Notes: generated from the letters alone by a model not told the origin. Counted from the stretch's first letter, positions 8,844 through 17,775 are shown. The stretch: DNA of 38,690 nt from Burkholderia sp. LMG 13014 (GCF_905232215.1 NZ_CAJNKE010000018.1:1-38690), one strand, 5' to 3'. Numbers and translations are program-made.

Positions 8844-9101
8844 TCAGCCGCCCGTCACCGGCGGGAAAAACGCCACCTCGCTGTCCTCCCGCACGACGAA
8901 TTCCCCCGTCACCATCTCGAGATTGACGGCCGCCCGCACGGGCCGCTCCGTCCGCAGCGCTTCCGCGCTGCGCGCGTCGCGTGCGGCCAGCGTGTCGCGC
9001 AGTGCGTCGACGGTGAGTTCGCGCGCATCGATCTCGACGATTTCCTCGTCGCGATCGAGTTGTTCGCGAATGCTTGCAAAGTATTTGATCGTCAGTTTCA
9101 T
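8844..9101 (-). CDS. moaD: MoaD, small subunit of molybdopterin synthase
   Basis: The 85-residue product (MKLTIKYFASIREQL...) is a ubiquitin-fold sulfur carrier. It ends in FFPPVTGG, the C-terminal Gly-Gly that is adenylated and thiocarboxylated before sulfur is donated to precursor Z (cPMP). It is last in the minus-strand cluster fdhD-moeA-moaA-moaE-moaD, 52 bases after moaE, with which it forms the synthase. The start at 9101 fits the family length; the longer frame from 9251 extends back into moaE sequence. The ribosome-binding site is weak, so translation may depend partly on upstream genes. Cytoplasmic. Confidence 0.93.
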   Translation of the reverse strand: MKLTIKYFASIREQLDRDEEIVEIDARELTVDALRDTLAARDARSAEALRTERPVRAAVNLEMVTGEFVVREDSEVAFFPPVTGG

Positions 9102-9153
9102 CGCGATGTCTTGAAAGGAATCGGCGGAATCGGAAAGGGTGCAGCGCGCACGT

Positions 9154-9723
9154 TCAGCCCCAGCGGCGCATTGCCTGGTCGTCGTGCGCCTTCGCCTCGA
9201 CCCAGCCGGATACGCCGTCGTGGCGGATCTCCTTCTTCCAGAACGGTGCATGGGTCTTCAGGAAGTCCATCAGGAATTCGCACGCATCGAACGCGGACCC
9301 GCGATGCGCGGCGGCCACCACGACCAGCACGACCGCCTGGCCGAGCGGAATGCGCCCGACGCGATGCACGATCTTGATCGCTTCGAGCTGCCAGCGCGCG
9401 CTGGCTTCTTCGACGATGCTCCACAGGGCCTGTTCGGTCATCGTCGGATAGTGCTCGACCTCGAGCGCGACGACATCGTCGACATCACCTTCGTTGCGCA
9501 CGACGCCGAGGAAATTGACGACCGCGCCGACATTCGGATTGCGAACGATCGGCGCGAGCTCGGCACCGGCGTCGATCGGCGCGTACTGCACGCGTACTTC
9601 GAAGCCAGCGGTAATCGCCGGTGGCAGCTCGGGGTGCGGCTCGGTCGGGCCGTCGGGAGCGGGGCTGCCGGCGTGCAACGGATCGTCCGGCAGCCCGGCA
9701 CGGGATTCGGTGAAAGTCGTCAT
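9154..9723 (-). CDS. moaE: MoaE, large subunit of molybdopterin synthase
   Basis: The 189-residue product carries the MoaE core: GAVVNFLGVVRN, LEVEHYPTMTEQALW, IVHRVGRIPLGQAVVLV, AAHRGSAFDACEFLMDFLK and PFWKKEI. The last two hold the catalytic lysines and substrate-binding residues. It converts cPMP to molybdopterin with sulfur from MoaD. AGGAGAATCGTC precedes the ATG at 9723. The first 40 or so residues are a Pro- and Ala-rich extension beyond the E. coli protein, common in Burkholderia and probably disordered. It lies between moaA and moaD on the same strand. Confidence 0.93.
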   Translation of the reverse strand: MTTFTESRAGLPDDPLHAGSPAPDGPTEPHPELPPAITAGFEVRVQYAPIDAGAELAPIVRNPNVGAVVNFLGVVRNEGDVDDVVALEVEHYPTMTEQALWSIVEEASARWQLEAIKIVHRVGRIPLGQAVVLVVVAAAHRGSAFDACEFLMDFLKTHAPFWKKEIRHDGVSGWVEAKAHDDQAMRRWG

Positions 9724-9769
9724 GACGATTCTCCTGTTGTCGGTGCGTTCTGTGTCGCGCGGCGGCCCC

Positions 9770-10873
9770 TCAGCCGCCGACCAGCGACATGCGCACGGTC
9801 GGATAGGTCTTGCCCGGCGCGCGGGCCGGCCGTGCGGCCCGGCGCTCGGAATAGCGATCGTCGCGTTGCGCCCAGCGATCGCGCACCGCGGCGGCGAGTT
9901 CGGCGGTCGACGCTGCATCGTCGAGCCATGGCCGCAGGTCGGTGCCTTGCGTTGCGAACAGGCACGTATAGAGCTTGCCGTCGGCCGACACGCGGGCGCG
10001 CGAGCAGGTGCCGCAGAACGGATGCGACACGCTCGCGATGAAGCCGACTTCGCCCGCGCCGTCGATGTGCGCGCAACGGATCGCGGTCGCGTCGTGTGCC
10101 GGTTCGCCGACGAGCACGAGCGGATAGTGCGCATCGATCAGAGCGCGCATCTGCGCGGCCGGCACGACCTTGTCGCCGGACCAGAAGCTTGCGCCGCCGA
10201 CGTCCATGTATTCGATGAAGCGCACAGCCACGCCCCACTGCCGGAAGTGGCGCACGAGCGGCAGGATCTGGTCGTCGTTCACGCCACGCTCGATCACCGC
10301 GTTGACCTTGACCGGCGCGAGCCCGGCCGCCTGCGCGGCCTCGATGCCGGCCAGCACGCGCGACACGGGCACGTCGGCATCGCTCATCCGGCGGAACACC
10401 GCGTCGTCGAGCGCATCGAGGCTGACGGTCACGCGCGACAGCCCCGCGTCGCGCAGCGTGCGCGCCTTCGCGGCCAGCAGCGAGCCGTTGGTCGTCAGTG
10501 CGATTTCGACGGGCTTGCCGTCGACGGTCGTCAGCGCGGCGAGGCGCTCGATCAACGCTTCGAGGTTGCGGCGCAGCAGCGGCTCGCCACCCGTGATGCG
10601 GATCTTTTCGACGCCGAGCGACGTGAACGCGCGGGCGATCTTTTCCAGTTGCGCGAACGACAGCCGCTCGGACGACGGCATGAACGCGTAGTCGGCGCCG
10701 AAGCTTTCGCGCGGCATGCAGTAGCCGCAGCGGAAATTGCACTGGTCGATCACGGACAGGCGCAGGTCGCGCAGCGGGCGGCCGAGCGTGTCGGTCGTGC
10801 GGGGGAAAGCGCCGGGCGATGCGCCGCCGGAAGGTGCGGCAGCGGCCGGCGCGGCGGAAACGATGGCATTCAC
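9770..10873 (-). CDS. moaA: MoaA, GTP 3',8-cyclase (radical SAM)
   Basis: The protein has the radical-SAM motif CNFRCGYC, with Cys 45, 49 and 52 when counted from a GTG at 10873. A second C-terminal cluster, CGTCSRARVSADGKLYTC, binds GTP, and the protein ends in the conserved GG. It forms 3',8-cyclo-GTP, the first committed step of molybdopterin synthesis. Conserved ITGGEPLLR and TVSLDALD segments agree. No ATG occurs in frame near the domain start, so the GTG at 10873 (about 367 residues) is a best guess; other GTG or TTG codons lie within about 100 bases upstream and none has a clear ribosome-binding site. It lies between moeA and moaE, 238 bases after moeA. Confidence 0.88.
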   Translation of the reverse strand: MNAIVSAAPAAAAPSGGASPGAFPRTTDTLGRPLRDLRLSVIDQCNFRCGYCMPRESFGADYAFMPSSERLSFAQLEKIARAFTSLGVEKIRITGGEPLLRRNLEALIERLAALTTVDGKPVEIALTTNGSLLAAKARTLRDAGLSRVTVSLDALDDAVFRRMSDADVPVSRVLAGIEAAQAAGLAPVKVNAVIERGVNDDQILPLVRHFRQWGVAVRFIEYMDVGGASFWSGDKVVPAAQMRALIDAHYPLVLVGEPAHDATAIRCAHIDGAGEVGFIASVSHPFCGTCSRARVSADGKLYTCLFATQGTDLRPWLDDAASTAELAAAVRDRWAQRDDRYSERRAARPARAPGKTYPTVRMSLVGG

Positions 10874-11111
10874 GATCGGTTCGTCGGCCTGCAAGAAGTA
10901 AGCGGTGGGGCATCGCCGGGCGGCCGTGCGTGTGCGGATGCGCACGCGCACGGCGCGTGACGAGCCTCTTGGTGAGGATAGTCCGTCGGGTTTTTCCGGC
11001 AGGGACACAATCGCGCCCGAATTGCAGGAATACAGTTCGCCGAGCGGCCGGTGCGACCTGCGCGGCCTGTGTGGCGAATCGCGCGGATCGGGCGCGTGTC
11101 CGGCGTCGCGT

Positions 11112-12326
11112 TCATGCGAGCCAGTGCGCGAATTCGTAATACGGTACCGCGTCGCCGCACACGATGCGCTGCCCGGCCGGCAGCCGGGCAAGGCCGCTTG
11201 CCTGCACGAGCGACTGCAGCGTGCCGGCGCCTTGCTGGCGTAGCGTATCGAGTGCGGGTGTGCCGTCGAGGCCGACGGTGCAGTGCACGCGCACGAAGCG
11301 CTCGCGCTGCGCATCCGGTTCGAAATCGACGTCGATCGGCAGCGACGGCACGATCGGCAGGCGTGCATTGCGCCCCTGCAGGCGACGGATCAGCGGCGCG
11401 ACGAACAGCGCGAACGCTGTCATCGCTGCGCCCGGATTGCCGGGCAGCAGCACCACCGGATGCGTGTCGAGCCGGGCGAGTGCAACCGGCTTGCCCGGCT
11501 TCATGCGTACGCCGGCGACGATGAACGACGCGCCGAGCGCGTCCAGCGCGGGGCGCAGCAGATCCTTGTCGCCGACCGACGCGCCGCCGACGCAGATCAC
11601 GAGGTCGCAGCCCGCGTGCAGATCGCGCAGCGCGCGATCGACGGCGGGCGCGGTGTCGGCCGCATGCAGGCTCATCGCGACCTCGGCGCCGGTTCCCGCG
11701 ACCAGCGCGGCGAGCATCGGCGCATTGCTGTTGTAAATCTGTTGCGGCGCGCGGGGCTGCCCGCACGCGACGAGTTCGTCGCCGGTCGTCAGGATACCGA
11801 CGCGCAACGCCCGGCGCACGTCGACGCGCGCGAGCCCTTGCGCGGCGGCCACGCCGACATGCATCGCGCCCATCCGCACGCCGGCCGGCACGAGCAGGTC
11901 GCCGGCGCGCACTTCCTCGCCCCGGCGGCGGATGTGCGAGCCGCTGCGCTGCGGCGCGTCGAACGCGACCCAGCCGTCCTGCTCGCGTGCGTGCTCCTGC
12001 ATCACGACGGTGTCCGCGCCCGGCGGAATCATGCTGCCGGTGAAGATGCGTGCGGCCGTGCGCAGGGCCAGCGGCGCCGGCGTGTCGCCCGCATAGCAGC
12101 GCTGCGCGACATGCAGCGGCTCGCCGTGCGCGAGATCCGCGTGACGCACGGCGTAGCCGTCCATCGCGCTCTGGTCGGCCGGCGGCTGGTCGAGCACGGC
12201 GATGAGCGGCGCGGCCAGCACGTGGCCGGCGGCTTCCGCGACCGGGACGGAGATCGTGGCTTCGAGCGGCGCGAATGCGCTGGCGAAATGCTGCTGCGCG
12301 GTATCGAAATCGGTCACTGGTTTCAT
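11112..12326 (-). CDS. moeA: MoeA, molybdopterin molybdenumtransferase
   Basis: The 404-residue product shows PPADQSAMDGYA, IFTGSMIPPGADTVVMQE, RRRGEEVRAGD, LTTGDELV, YNSNAPML, GGASVGDKD, MKPGKPVA and LPGNPGAAM, covering the full MoeA fold including the gephyrin-type MPT-binding domain. It inserts molybdate into adenylylated molybdopterin to give the active cofactor. Its ATG at 12326-12324 shares a base with the TGA of fdhD (TGATG), and no strong ribosome-binding site precedes it, so translation is probably coupled to fdhD. The pairing fits delivery of cofactor to formate dehydrogenase and other molybdoenzymes. Confidence 0.93.
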   Translation of the reverse strand: MKPVTDFDTAQQHFASAFAPLEATISVPVAEAAGHVLAAPLIAVLDQPPADQSAMDGYAVRHADLAHGEPLHVAQRCYAGDTPAPLALRTAARIFTGSMIPPGADTVVMQEHAREQDGWVAFDAPQRSGSHIRRRGEEVRAGDLLVPAGVRMGAMHVGVAAAQGLARVDVRRALRVGILTTGDELVACGQPRAPQQIYNSNAPMLAALVAGTGAEVAMSLHAADTAPAVDRALRDLHAGCDLVICVGGASVGDKDLLRPALDALGASFIVAGVRMKPGKPVALARLDTHPVVLLPGNPGAAMTAFALFVAPLIRRLQGRNARLPIVPSLPIDVDFEPDAQRERFVRVHCTVGLDGTPALDTLRQQGAGTLQSLVQASGLARLPAGQRIVCGDAVPYYEFAHWLA

Positions 12327-13195
12327 CAGGAGAGAGCCGGATGCGCTTGAGCAAGCGCCGGTTGATCAGGCTGAACGGCGTCGGGCGACACGTACTCGAC
12401 GAAGCCGTCGTTGCGGCAGAAGCCGAGCAGCCGCACACCGGCTTCGCGGGCGACGTCGATCGCGAGCGACGTCGGCGCCGAGATCGTCGCGATCATCGGG
12501 ATGCCGACCCGCGCGGCCTTGCGTACCAGTTCGTAGCTTGCGCGGCTCGACAGGAACACGAAGCCTTCGTGCAGGTTCGCGCGGCGCCGCGCGAGCCGGC
12601 CGATCAGCTTGTCGAGCGCGTTGTGGCGGCCGACGTCCTCGAACACGTCGAGCACGGCGCCGTCGCGATCGCACCAGGCGGCCGCGTGAATGCCGCCCGT
12701 CTCGCGCATCAGCGTCTGGTGGGCAGGCAACTCACACGCGGCGCGTGCGATCGCTTCCGCGCCGATACCGGCGGCCGTGCCGGCGGCGGCGATGCGCGGC
12801 GGGTGCAGGTCGAGCTGCGCAATGCTCTCGATCCCGCATACGCCGCAGCCCGTGCGGCCGGCCAGCGCGCGCCGGTGGGCCTTCATCGCCATGAACGCCT
12901 GCTGCGACACGGTCAGCCGCACTTCGGCGCTGTCGGGCCGGCATTCGCTTTCGATATCGAAAACGTCCGACGCGCGCTCGACGATGCCTTCGCTCAGCGC
13001 GAAACCCAGGCCGAACACGTCGAGGTCGATCGGGGTCGCCATCATGACCGTGTGCGCAATATCGTTGAACACGAGTGCAACCGGCGTTTCGTCGACGACG
13101 CGGTCGACGGTGCCGCGCGCTTCGCCGGCACGGTGTCGTGTCACATGACACGCGGTGCTGCCGGTCGGATCGTCGCGGCGGATGCAGGACTCCAT
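12326..13195 (-). CDS. fdhD: FdhD, sulfurtransferase for formate dehydrogenase
   Basis: From the ATG at 13195 the product is 289 residues, with the catalytic CGVCG loop at 117-121, the VGRHNALDKL segment and SSRASYELVRKA, all diagnostic of FdhD. It passes sulfur from a cysteine desulfurase to the molybdenum cofactor of formate dehydrogenase. The start at 13195 is chosen because GGAGAAAACCGC stands just before it; the longer frame from 13324 adds 43 Pro- and Ala-rich residues and lacks a ribosome-binding site. It is the first gene of the cofactor cluster and overlaps moeA by one base, diverging from the cio operon. Confidence 0.92.
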   Translation of the reverse strand: MESCIRRDDPTGSTACHVTRHRAGEARGTVDRVVDETPVALVFNDIAHTVMMATPIDLDVFGLGFALSEGIVERASDVFDIESECRPDSAEVRLTVSQQAFMAMKAHRRALAGRTGCGVCGIESIAQLDLHPPRIAAAGTAAGIGAEAIARAACELPAHQTLMRETGGIHAAAWCDRDGAVLDVFEDVGRHNALDKLIGRLARRRANLHEGFVFLSSRASYELVRKAARVGIPMIATISAPTSLAIDVAREAGVRLLGFCRNDGFVEYVSPDAVQPDQPALAQAHPALS

Positions 13196-13622
13196 GCGGT
13201 TTTCTCCAGTCGGATCGGCCGGTGGGCCGGCCGGGGCGGGCGCGTATGCCCGACCAGGGGATTCGATGCTGCCGGGCGGGGGGGCGACCGAGGGGCGCGC
13301 CGTGGCCGCGGGCAGGCTTTGCATCGGATGTTAACGGGGATGAAAGGTACGCCGGATATACAGCGCCGCAATGCGGAAAGCAGTACAGCTGACCATCCCG
13401 CAGGCACGAAATGTGTTTTCCGTACACACATCTTCGGCGGCGGAAGCAGCACAGTTTTAACGCGCGTTCGAACGATTGCGAGTATCGTTGCAAACGCGAT
13501 ATCGTCATTCACGCTTCGATGCCATGCGAGTGACCGTTTGTGTTCGCATGTGTTGTCGCCAAGCCGTCGCGCGATTTCCTGCTTCGAGCGTACGCCCTCA
13601 CAACCACGAGCAAATTACGGTC
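13196..13622. promoter_or_regulatory. Divergent intergenic region between fdhD and cioA
   Basis: These 427 bases must hold the promoters of both the molybdenum-cofactor cluster (minus) and the oxidase operon (plus). The half nearer cioA is less GC-rich than the genes around it. No convincing gene, terminator or known regulator box could be assigned by eye. Confidence 0.4.
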
Positions 13623-15023
13623 ATGGAAATCTTCGATGCGTTCCATCTCGCCCGATTGCAATTCGCGTTCACGGTGTCGTTCCACATCGTGTTTCCGGCG
13701 ATCAGCATCGGCATGGCGAGCTTCCTGGCAGTGCTGGAATGGCGCTACCTCGTCACCGGCGATGCCGCCTACAAATCCATGTTCCAGTTCTGGTCGAAGA
13801 TCTTCGCGATCGGCTTCGGGATGGGCGTGGTCTCCGGCGTCGTGATGGCGTACGAGTTCGGCACCAACTGGGCCGGCTTCTCGCGCGTCGCGGGCAACAT
13901 CACGGGCCCGCTGCTCACGTATGAAGTGTTGACGGCGTTCTTCCTCGAAGCCGGTTTCCTCGGCGTGATGCTGTTCGGCTGGCAGCGCGTGAGCCCGCGC
14001 GCACACTTCTTCGCGACGCTGATGGTCGCGGTCGGCACGCTGATCTCGACGTTCTGGATTCTCGCGTCGAACAGCTTCATGCAGACCCCGCAGGGCTACA
14101 AGATCGAGAACGGCCTCGTCGTGCCGGTCGACTGGTTCAAGATCATCTTCAACCCGTCGTTCCCGTACCGCCTCGTGCACATGACGATCGCGGCGTTCAT
14201 CGTCGCGGGCTTCATTGTCGCCGCGTGCGGTGCGTGGCACCTGCTCAAGGGGCGCCGCGACGAGCCGGTGAAGCGCAGCTTCTCGATGGCGCTGTGGATG
14301 CTGCTGATCCTCGCGCCGATCCAGATCGTCGTCGGCGATGCGCACGGGCTGAACACGCGCGAATACCAGCCGGCGAAGATCGCGGCGATCGAGGGGCTGT
14401 GGGAAACCGAGAAGGGCGGCACCGCGCTGAACCTCTTCGGGTTGCCCGACATGCAGGCCGAAACCACGCGCTATGCGATCCAGGTGCCGCACCTCGGCAG
14501 CCTGATCCTCACGCACAGCTGGGACGGCGAGATTCGCGGGCTGAAGGAATTCCCGCCGCAGGACCGCCCGTATTCGCCGATCGTGTTCTGGACGTTCCGG
14601 ATCATGGCGGGCCTCGGGATGCTGATGCTGCTCACCGCGCTGCTCGGGCTGCTGCTGAGAAAGGGCGGGCGCCTGTATGAAACCCGCTGGTTCCAGTGGT
14701 TCGTGGTGGCGATGGGGCCGTCGGGCATCCTCGCGCTGCTGGCGGGCTGGATCACGACCGAGGTCGGGCGTCAGCCATGGACCGTGTACGGCGTGCTGCG
14801 CACCGTCGATTCGGTTGCGCCGCTCAGCGCGCAGCAGGTCGGCGTGTCGCTGCTGATCTTCGTGGTCGTGTATTTCCTGGTGTTCGGAACGGGTATCTAT
14901 TACATGATGAAACTGATGAAGCGCGGGCCGGCTGCCCAGGCCGGGTATATCGAGCTGCACCGGCATCCGGGGCTGCGCAAGAGCGCGCTGTCCACGCCGC
15001 TGAACGTGACCGAAGCGGAGTAA
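13623..15023 (+). CDS. cioA: Cytochrome bd-type quinol oxidase subunit I (CIO type)
   Basis: The 466-residue membrane protein is subunit I of cytochrome bd. Likely haem ligands are His21 (SFHIVFP), His186 (YRLVHMT) and Met328 (FRIMAG), and Glu101/Glu109 lie in YEVLTAFFLEAG. After GDAHGLNTREYQP the quinol-binding Q-loop is short, and the protein is clearly shorter than E. coli CydA (522). Both features match the cyanide-insensitive oxidase (CioA) branch rather than the long-loop CydA. It oxidises ubiquinol and reduces oxygen to water without pumping protons. The longer frame from 13476 adds residues with no membrane or bd features; the ATG at 13623 begins exactly at the family N-terminus. cioB follows after 3 bases. 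Confidence 0.93.
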   Translation: MEIFDAFHLARLQFAFTVSFHIVFPAISIGMASFLAVLEWRYLVTGDAAYKSMFQFWSKIFAIGFGMGVVSGVVMAYEFGTNWAGFSRVAGNITGPLLTYEVLTAFFLEAGFLGVMLFGWQRVSPRAHFFATLMVAVGTLISTFWILASNSFMQTPQGYKIENGLVVPVDWFKIIFNPSFPYRLVHMTIAAFIVAGFIVAACGAWHLLKGRRDEPVKRSFSMALWMLLILAPIQIVVGDAHGLNTREYQPAKIAAIEGLWETEKGGTALNLFGLPDMQAETTRYAIQVPHLGSLILTHSWDGEIRGLKEFPPQDRPYSPIVFWTFRIMAGLGMLMLLTALLGLLLRKGGRLYETRWFQWFVVAMGPSGILALLAGWITTEVGRQPWTVYGVLRTVDSVAPLSAQQVGVSLLIFVVVYFLVFGTGIYYMMKLMKRGPAAQAGYIELHRHPGLRKSALSTPLNVTEAE

Positions 15024-15026
15024 GCC

Positions 15027-16034
15027 ATGCAAATCGATCTTCCTGTCATTTGGGCCGCGATCATCGGCCTCGGCGTATTCATCTACGTGATGCTGGACGG
15101 CTTCGATCTCGGTATCGGCCTGCTGTTTCCGTTCTTCGACGCGAAGGCCGAGCGCCAGGTGATGCTCGACACCGTTGCGCCGGTGTGGGACGGCAACGAG
15201 ACGTTCCTGGTGCTCGGCGGTGCGGGGCTCTATGGCGCGTTCCCGGTCGTGTACTCGACGCTGCTGCCGGCGAACTACCTGCCGCTGGTGCTGATGCTGG
15301 TCGGGCTGATCTTCCGCGGTGCGGCGTTCGAACTGCGCGCGAAGGCTACCCGCACGCAACACATGTGGGATCTCGCGTTCATCGGCGGCTCGGCACTTGC
15401 CGCGTTCTGCCAGGGAATCGTGCTCGGTTCGCTGCTGCAGGGCATCAAGATCGAGAACAACCAGTTCGCGGGCGGGCCGTTCGACTGGCTGTCGCCGTTC
15501 AGCCTGCTGTGCGGGATCGGCGTGCTCGTCACGTATGCGACGCTCGGCTGCGGCTGGCTGATCCTGAAGGTTGACGGCGAACTGCAGCGCAAGATGCGCC
15601 TCCTGATGAAGCCGCTCGCGGGCGTGCTGCTCGCCGTGATGGGCGTGGTCAGCCTGTGGACCGTGATCGGGCTGCCGGCTGTCGCGCATCGCTGGTTCGG
15701 CAGCGGCAACCTCGGCTGGTTCCTGCCGGTGCCGATTCTCGTCATCGCGTGCGTGTGGGGCATCTTCCACACGGTGAAGCGCGAGCACGAGGCCACGCCG
15801 TTCCTGCTGACGCTCGCGCTCGTGTTCCTCGGCTACACGGGGCTCGTGATCAGCATCTGGCCGAACATCGTGCCGCCGTCGCTGACGATCTGGGACGCCT
15901 CGTCGAGCCATTCGAGCCAGAAGTTCGCGCTCGTCGGCACGGTGATCGTGCTGCCGATCATCCTCGTGTACAACGCGATGCAGTACCGCGTGTTCCGCGG
16001 CAAGGTGCGCGAGGGCGATATCGGCTATCACTGA
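15027..16034 (+). CDS. cioB: Cytochrome bd-type quinol oxidase subunit II (CIO type)
   Basis: The 335-residue, strongly hydrophobic product begins MQIDLPVIWAAIIGLGVF and then shows VMLDGFDLGIG, the conserved first-helix motif of subunit II with its acidic residues. WDGNETFLVLGGAGLYGAFP and RAKATRTQHMWD are also typical. It pairs with CioA to hold the haems and complete the oxidase in the inner membrane. Only 3 bases separate it from cioA, so they form one transcript. The last 13 bases of the gene, including the TGA, are duplicated directly downstream. Confidence 0.93.
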   Translation: MQIDLPVIWAAIIGLGVFIYVMLDGFDLGIGLLFPFFDAKAERQVMLDTVAPVWDGNETFLVLGGAGLYGAFPVVYSTLLPANYLPLVLMLVGLIFRGAAFELRAKATRTQHMWDLAFIGGSALAAFCQGIVLGSLLQGIKIENNQFAGGPFDWLSPFSLLCGIGVLVTYATLGCGWLILKVDGELQRKMRLLMKPLAGVLLAVMGVVSLWTVIGLPAVAHRWFGSGNLGWFLPVPILVIACVWGIFHTVKREHEATPFLLTLALVFLGYTGLVISIWPNIVPPSLTIWDASSSHSSQKFALVGTVIVLPIILVYNAMQYRVFRGKVREGDIGYH

Positions 16035-16048
16035 GCGGCTATCACTGA
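16022..16048 (+). repeat. 13-bp direct duplication spanning the cioB stop codon
   Basis: CGGCTATCACTGA occurs at 16022-16034, where it encodes the last residues and stop of cioB, and again one base later at 16036-16048. It is a short tandem duplication of the gene end with no effect on the reading frame. Confidence 0.8.
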
Positions 16049-16130
16049 ACGCCGCATGATGTGACGGGCATGGCGGGCGCGGGCGTATCATCACGCGCAG
16101 CGCGGCACACTTGCCCGGCATTTACCCGAC

Positions 16131-16155
16131 AGCGGCCCGCCACGCGCGGGCCGTT
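16131..16155 (+). terminator. GC-rich hairpin downstream of cioB
   Basis: CGGCCCGC (16133-16140) pairs with GCGGGCCG (16146-16153) around the five-base loop CACGC; a G-T and an A-T pair lengthen the stem to ten. Only TT follows, so it is not a canonical intrinsic terminator. Its place between cioB and the bestrophin gene suits transcript-end protection or attenuation. Confidence 0.4.
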
Positions 16156-16211
16156 GCGCATCGGGCGCAGATGCGCCGTTCGATGCATCCCCTGGCAGTC
16201 GAGAAAACACC

Positions 16212-17132
16212 ATGATCGTCCGACCACAACAAAACTGGCTCAGGATGCTGTTCGTCTGGAACGGCTCCGTGCTGCAATCGATCATTCCGCAGCTCGTGTT
16301 CATGGCGGTCGTCAGTACGCTGGCGGTCTTCACGAACGGGCGCATCTTCGGCGAAAAGATCCCGCTCAACACCGCGCCGTTCACGCTGTTCGGGCTCGCG
16401 CTCGCGATCTTTCTCGGGTTTCGCAACAGCGCGAGTTTCGAGCGCTTCAAGGAGGCGCGGCATCTGTGGGGCAACCTGCTGATCGCGGCGCGTACGCTGA
16501 CGTCGCAGTTCAATCGCTACCTGCCTGACAGCGTGAGCGATGCCGAGCGCAACCGGCTCGCCGACCTGCTGATCGCGCTCACCTATGCACTGAAGCATCA
16601 GCTTCGTCATACCGATCCGACGGCGGACCTGCAGCGCATTCTCGGTGCGGAACGCACGACTGAGCTTGGCGGCAAATGCTTCAAGCCGGTCGCGATCCTC
16701 GACGAGCTGCGCGGCGGCATCGTCCGCGCGCTGGGCCGCGCGCCCGGTAGCGACGCGACCTGCTGGATGTTCGAGACGCAACTCGACGAGGTGGGCAAAT
16801 CGGTCGGCGGGTGCGAACGCATCCTGTCGACGCCGATCCCGTTCTCGTACAGCGTGCTGCTGCATCGCACCGTGTATGCGTATTGCGTGCTGCTGCCGTT
16901 CGGCCTCGTCGATTCGACGGAGTTCTTCACGCCGCTGATCTGCGTGTTCATCTCGTACACGCTGATCGCGCTCGAAGCGATCGCGAGCGAGGTGGCCGAG
17001 CCGTTCGGCCTTGCGCCGAACGCGCTGGCGCTCGATGCGATATCGCGCACGATCGAGCGGTCGGTGCTCGAACTGGGCGACCGCCCGCTGCCGGAGGAAT
17101 TCGTGCCGGCGTCGACGTACCAGATCACGTAG
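16212..17132 (+). CDS. Bestrophin-family (UPF0187) inner-membrane channel
   Basis: The 306-residue product starts MIVRPQQNWLRMLFVWNGSV and contains IPLNTAPFTLFGLALAIFLG, then FRNSASFERFKEARHLWGNL, the core signature of bacterial bestrophin homologues. A later PFSYSVLLHRTVYAYCVLLPFGLVD and FISYTLIALEAIASEVAEPFG complete the family. Bacterial members form pentameric ion channels in the inner membrane. It is the last intact gene of the left flank; a broken transposase begins about 20 bases after its stop, so its end marks the boundary with the mosaic region. It is probably transcribed alone. Confidence 0.85.
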   Translation: MIVRPQQNWLRMLFVWNGSVLQSIIPQLVFMAVVSTLAVFTNGRIFGEKIPLNTAPFTLFGLALAIFLGFRNSASFERFKEARHLWGNLLIAARTLTSQFNRYLPDSVSDAERNRLADLLIALTYALKHQLRHTDPTADLQRILGAERTTELGGKCFKPVAILDELRGGIVRALGRAPGSDATCWMFETQLDEVGKSVGGCERILSTPIPFSYSVLLHRTVYAYCVLLPFGLVDSTEFFTPLICVFISYTLIALEAIASEVAEPFGLAPNALALDAISRTIERSVLELGDRPLPEEFVPASTYQIT

Positions 17133-17149
17133 GCGGGGGCGCGCAAGCG

Positions 17150-17671
17150 CGGCAGTCGCGAAATCGCGTCGAACAGCGGCAGCAATTGCGTGACATCGTT
17201 GACGTTCGCGCCGGTCAGGATCGCGGCGAGCGGCGAGCGGCGAGCGGCGTGCCGTTGGCGTCGGTGACGATGTGGTGCCTGGAACCGGGTCGCGCGCGAT
17301 CGGTAGGGTTTGGCCTGGTTTTTGGCCCGCCCCAACGGCGCGAATCGATCGCGAATCGACAGCGGCTCGCGAGAAGTCGATCTGGTCTGCTGCTCGCAGC
17401 TTCGCGAGCAGCAGCGCGTGCAAGCGGCCCCACACGCCGGCCGCCTGCCAGTCGCATAGTCGTCGCCAACATGTCACGCCCGAGCCGCACCCCATCTCGG
17501 CAGGCAGCTCGCGCCAGCGAAGCCGCGTCTCGAGAACGAACGAGATGCCAGTCAGTGCGGCGCGATTCGAAACAGGCCGGCGGCCGGGTTCTTCTCGCGC
17601 CGGGGCTTGGAGGGTGACAGTAGCGGTTCGATCGGTGTCCACAATTCGTCGTCAATGATCGGCTTGCCCAT
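17150..17671 (-). pseudogene. Broken IS5-family transposase
   Basis: Read on the minus strand from an ATG at 17671, the sequence gives MGKPIIDDELWTPIEPLL. It then jumps frame to ALTGISFVLETRLRWRELP and EMGCGSGVTCWRRLCDWQ, AADQIDFSRAAVDSRSIRA and GAGQKPG, and later, in other frames, HHIVTDANGTPLAA and LTGANVNDVTQLLPLFDAI. These are consecutive blocks of IS5-family transposases, so at least two frameshifts are present. The C-terminal half after FDAIS is missing and the sequence joins bestrophin downstream DNA near 17150. One frameshift coincides with a GCGGCGA tandem repeat. No intact end was found. It marks the left junction of the island. Confidence 0.85.
17223..17250. repeat. GCGGCGA heptamer tandem repeat
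   Basis: Three perfect GCGGCGA units (17223-17243) and a fourth with one change (GCGGCGT, 17244-17250) lie inside the IS5 transposase relic. The repeat adds bases not divisible by three relative to the expected protein, so slipped-strand expansion plausibly caused one of its frameshifts. Confidence 0.8.
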
Positions 17672-17775
17672 CTCCTCGGTCCCGGTTGTTCCGATGCCTG
17701 AGGCCAGCAGCTCGCAGCGAAAGTCAACAGCCCCACGGACCTTTTATGAAACCGTCTCCAAGTGAACGTTCGCCA

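Noticed and set aside
10874-11111. Possible molybdenum-cofactor riboswitch before moaA
   Set aside because: The gap has GC-rich stems but I could not match the conserved aptamer pattern, and such riboswitches are not expected as a rule in this group.
13509-16121. 870-codon open frame opposite cioA and cioB
   Set aside because: Composition (Arg, His, Gln and Asp runs) and full overlap with two well-supported oxidase genes show it to be an antisense artefact.
16122-17642. 506-codon minus-strand frame that seems to extend the IS5 transposase
   Set aside because: Only its first 130 or so residues are transposase; the rest is the antisense of the bestrophin gene, joined through a frameshift.
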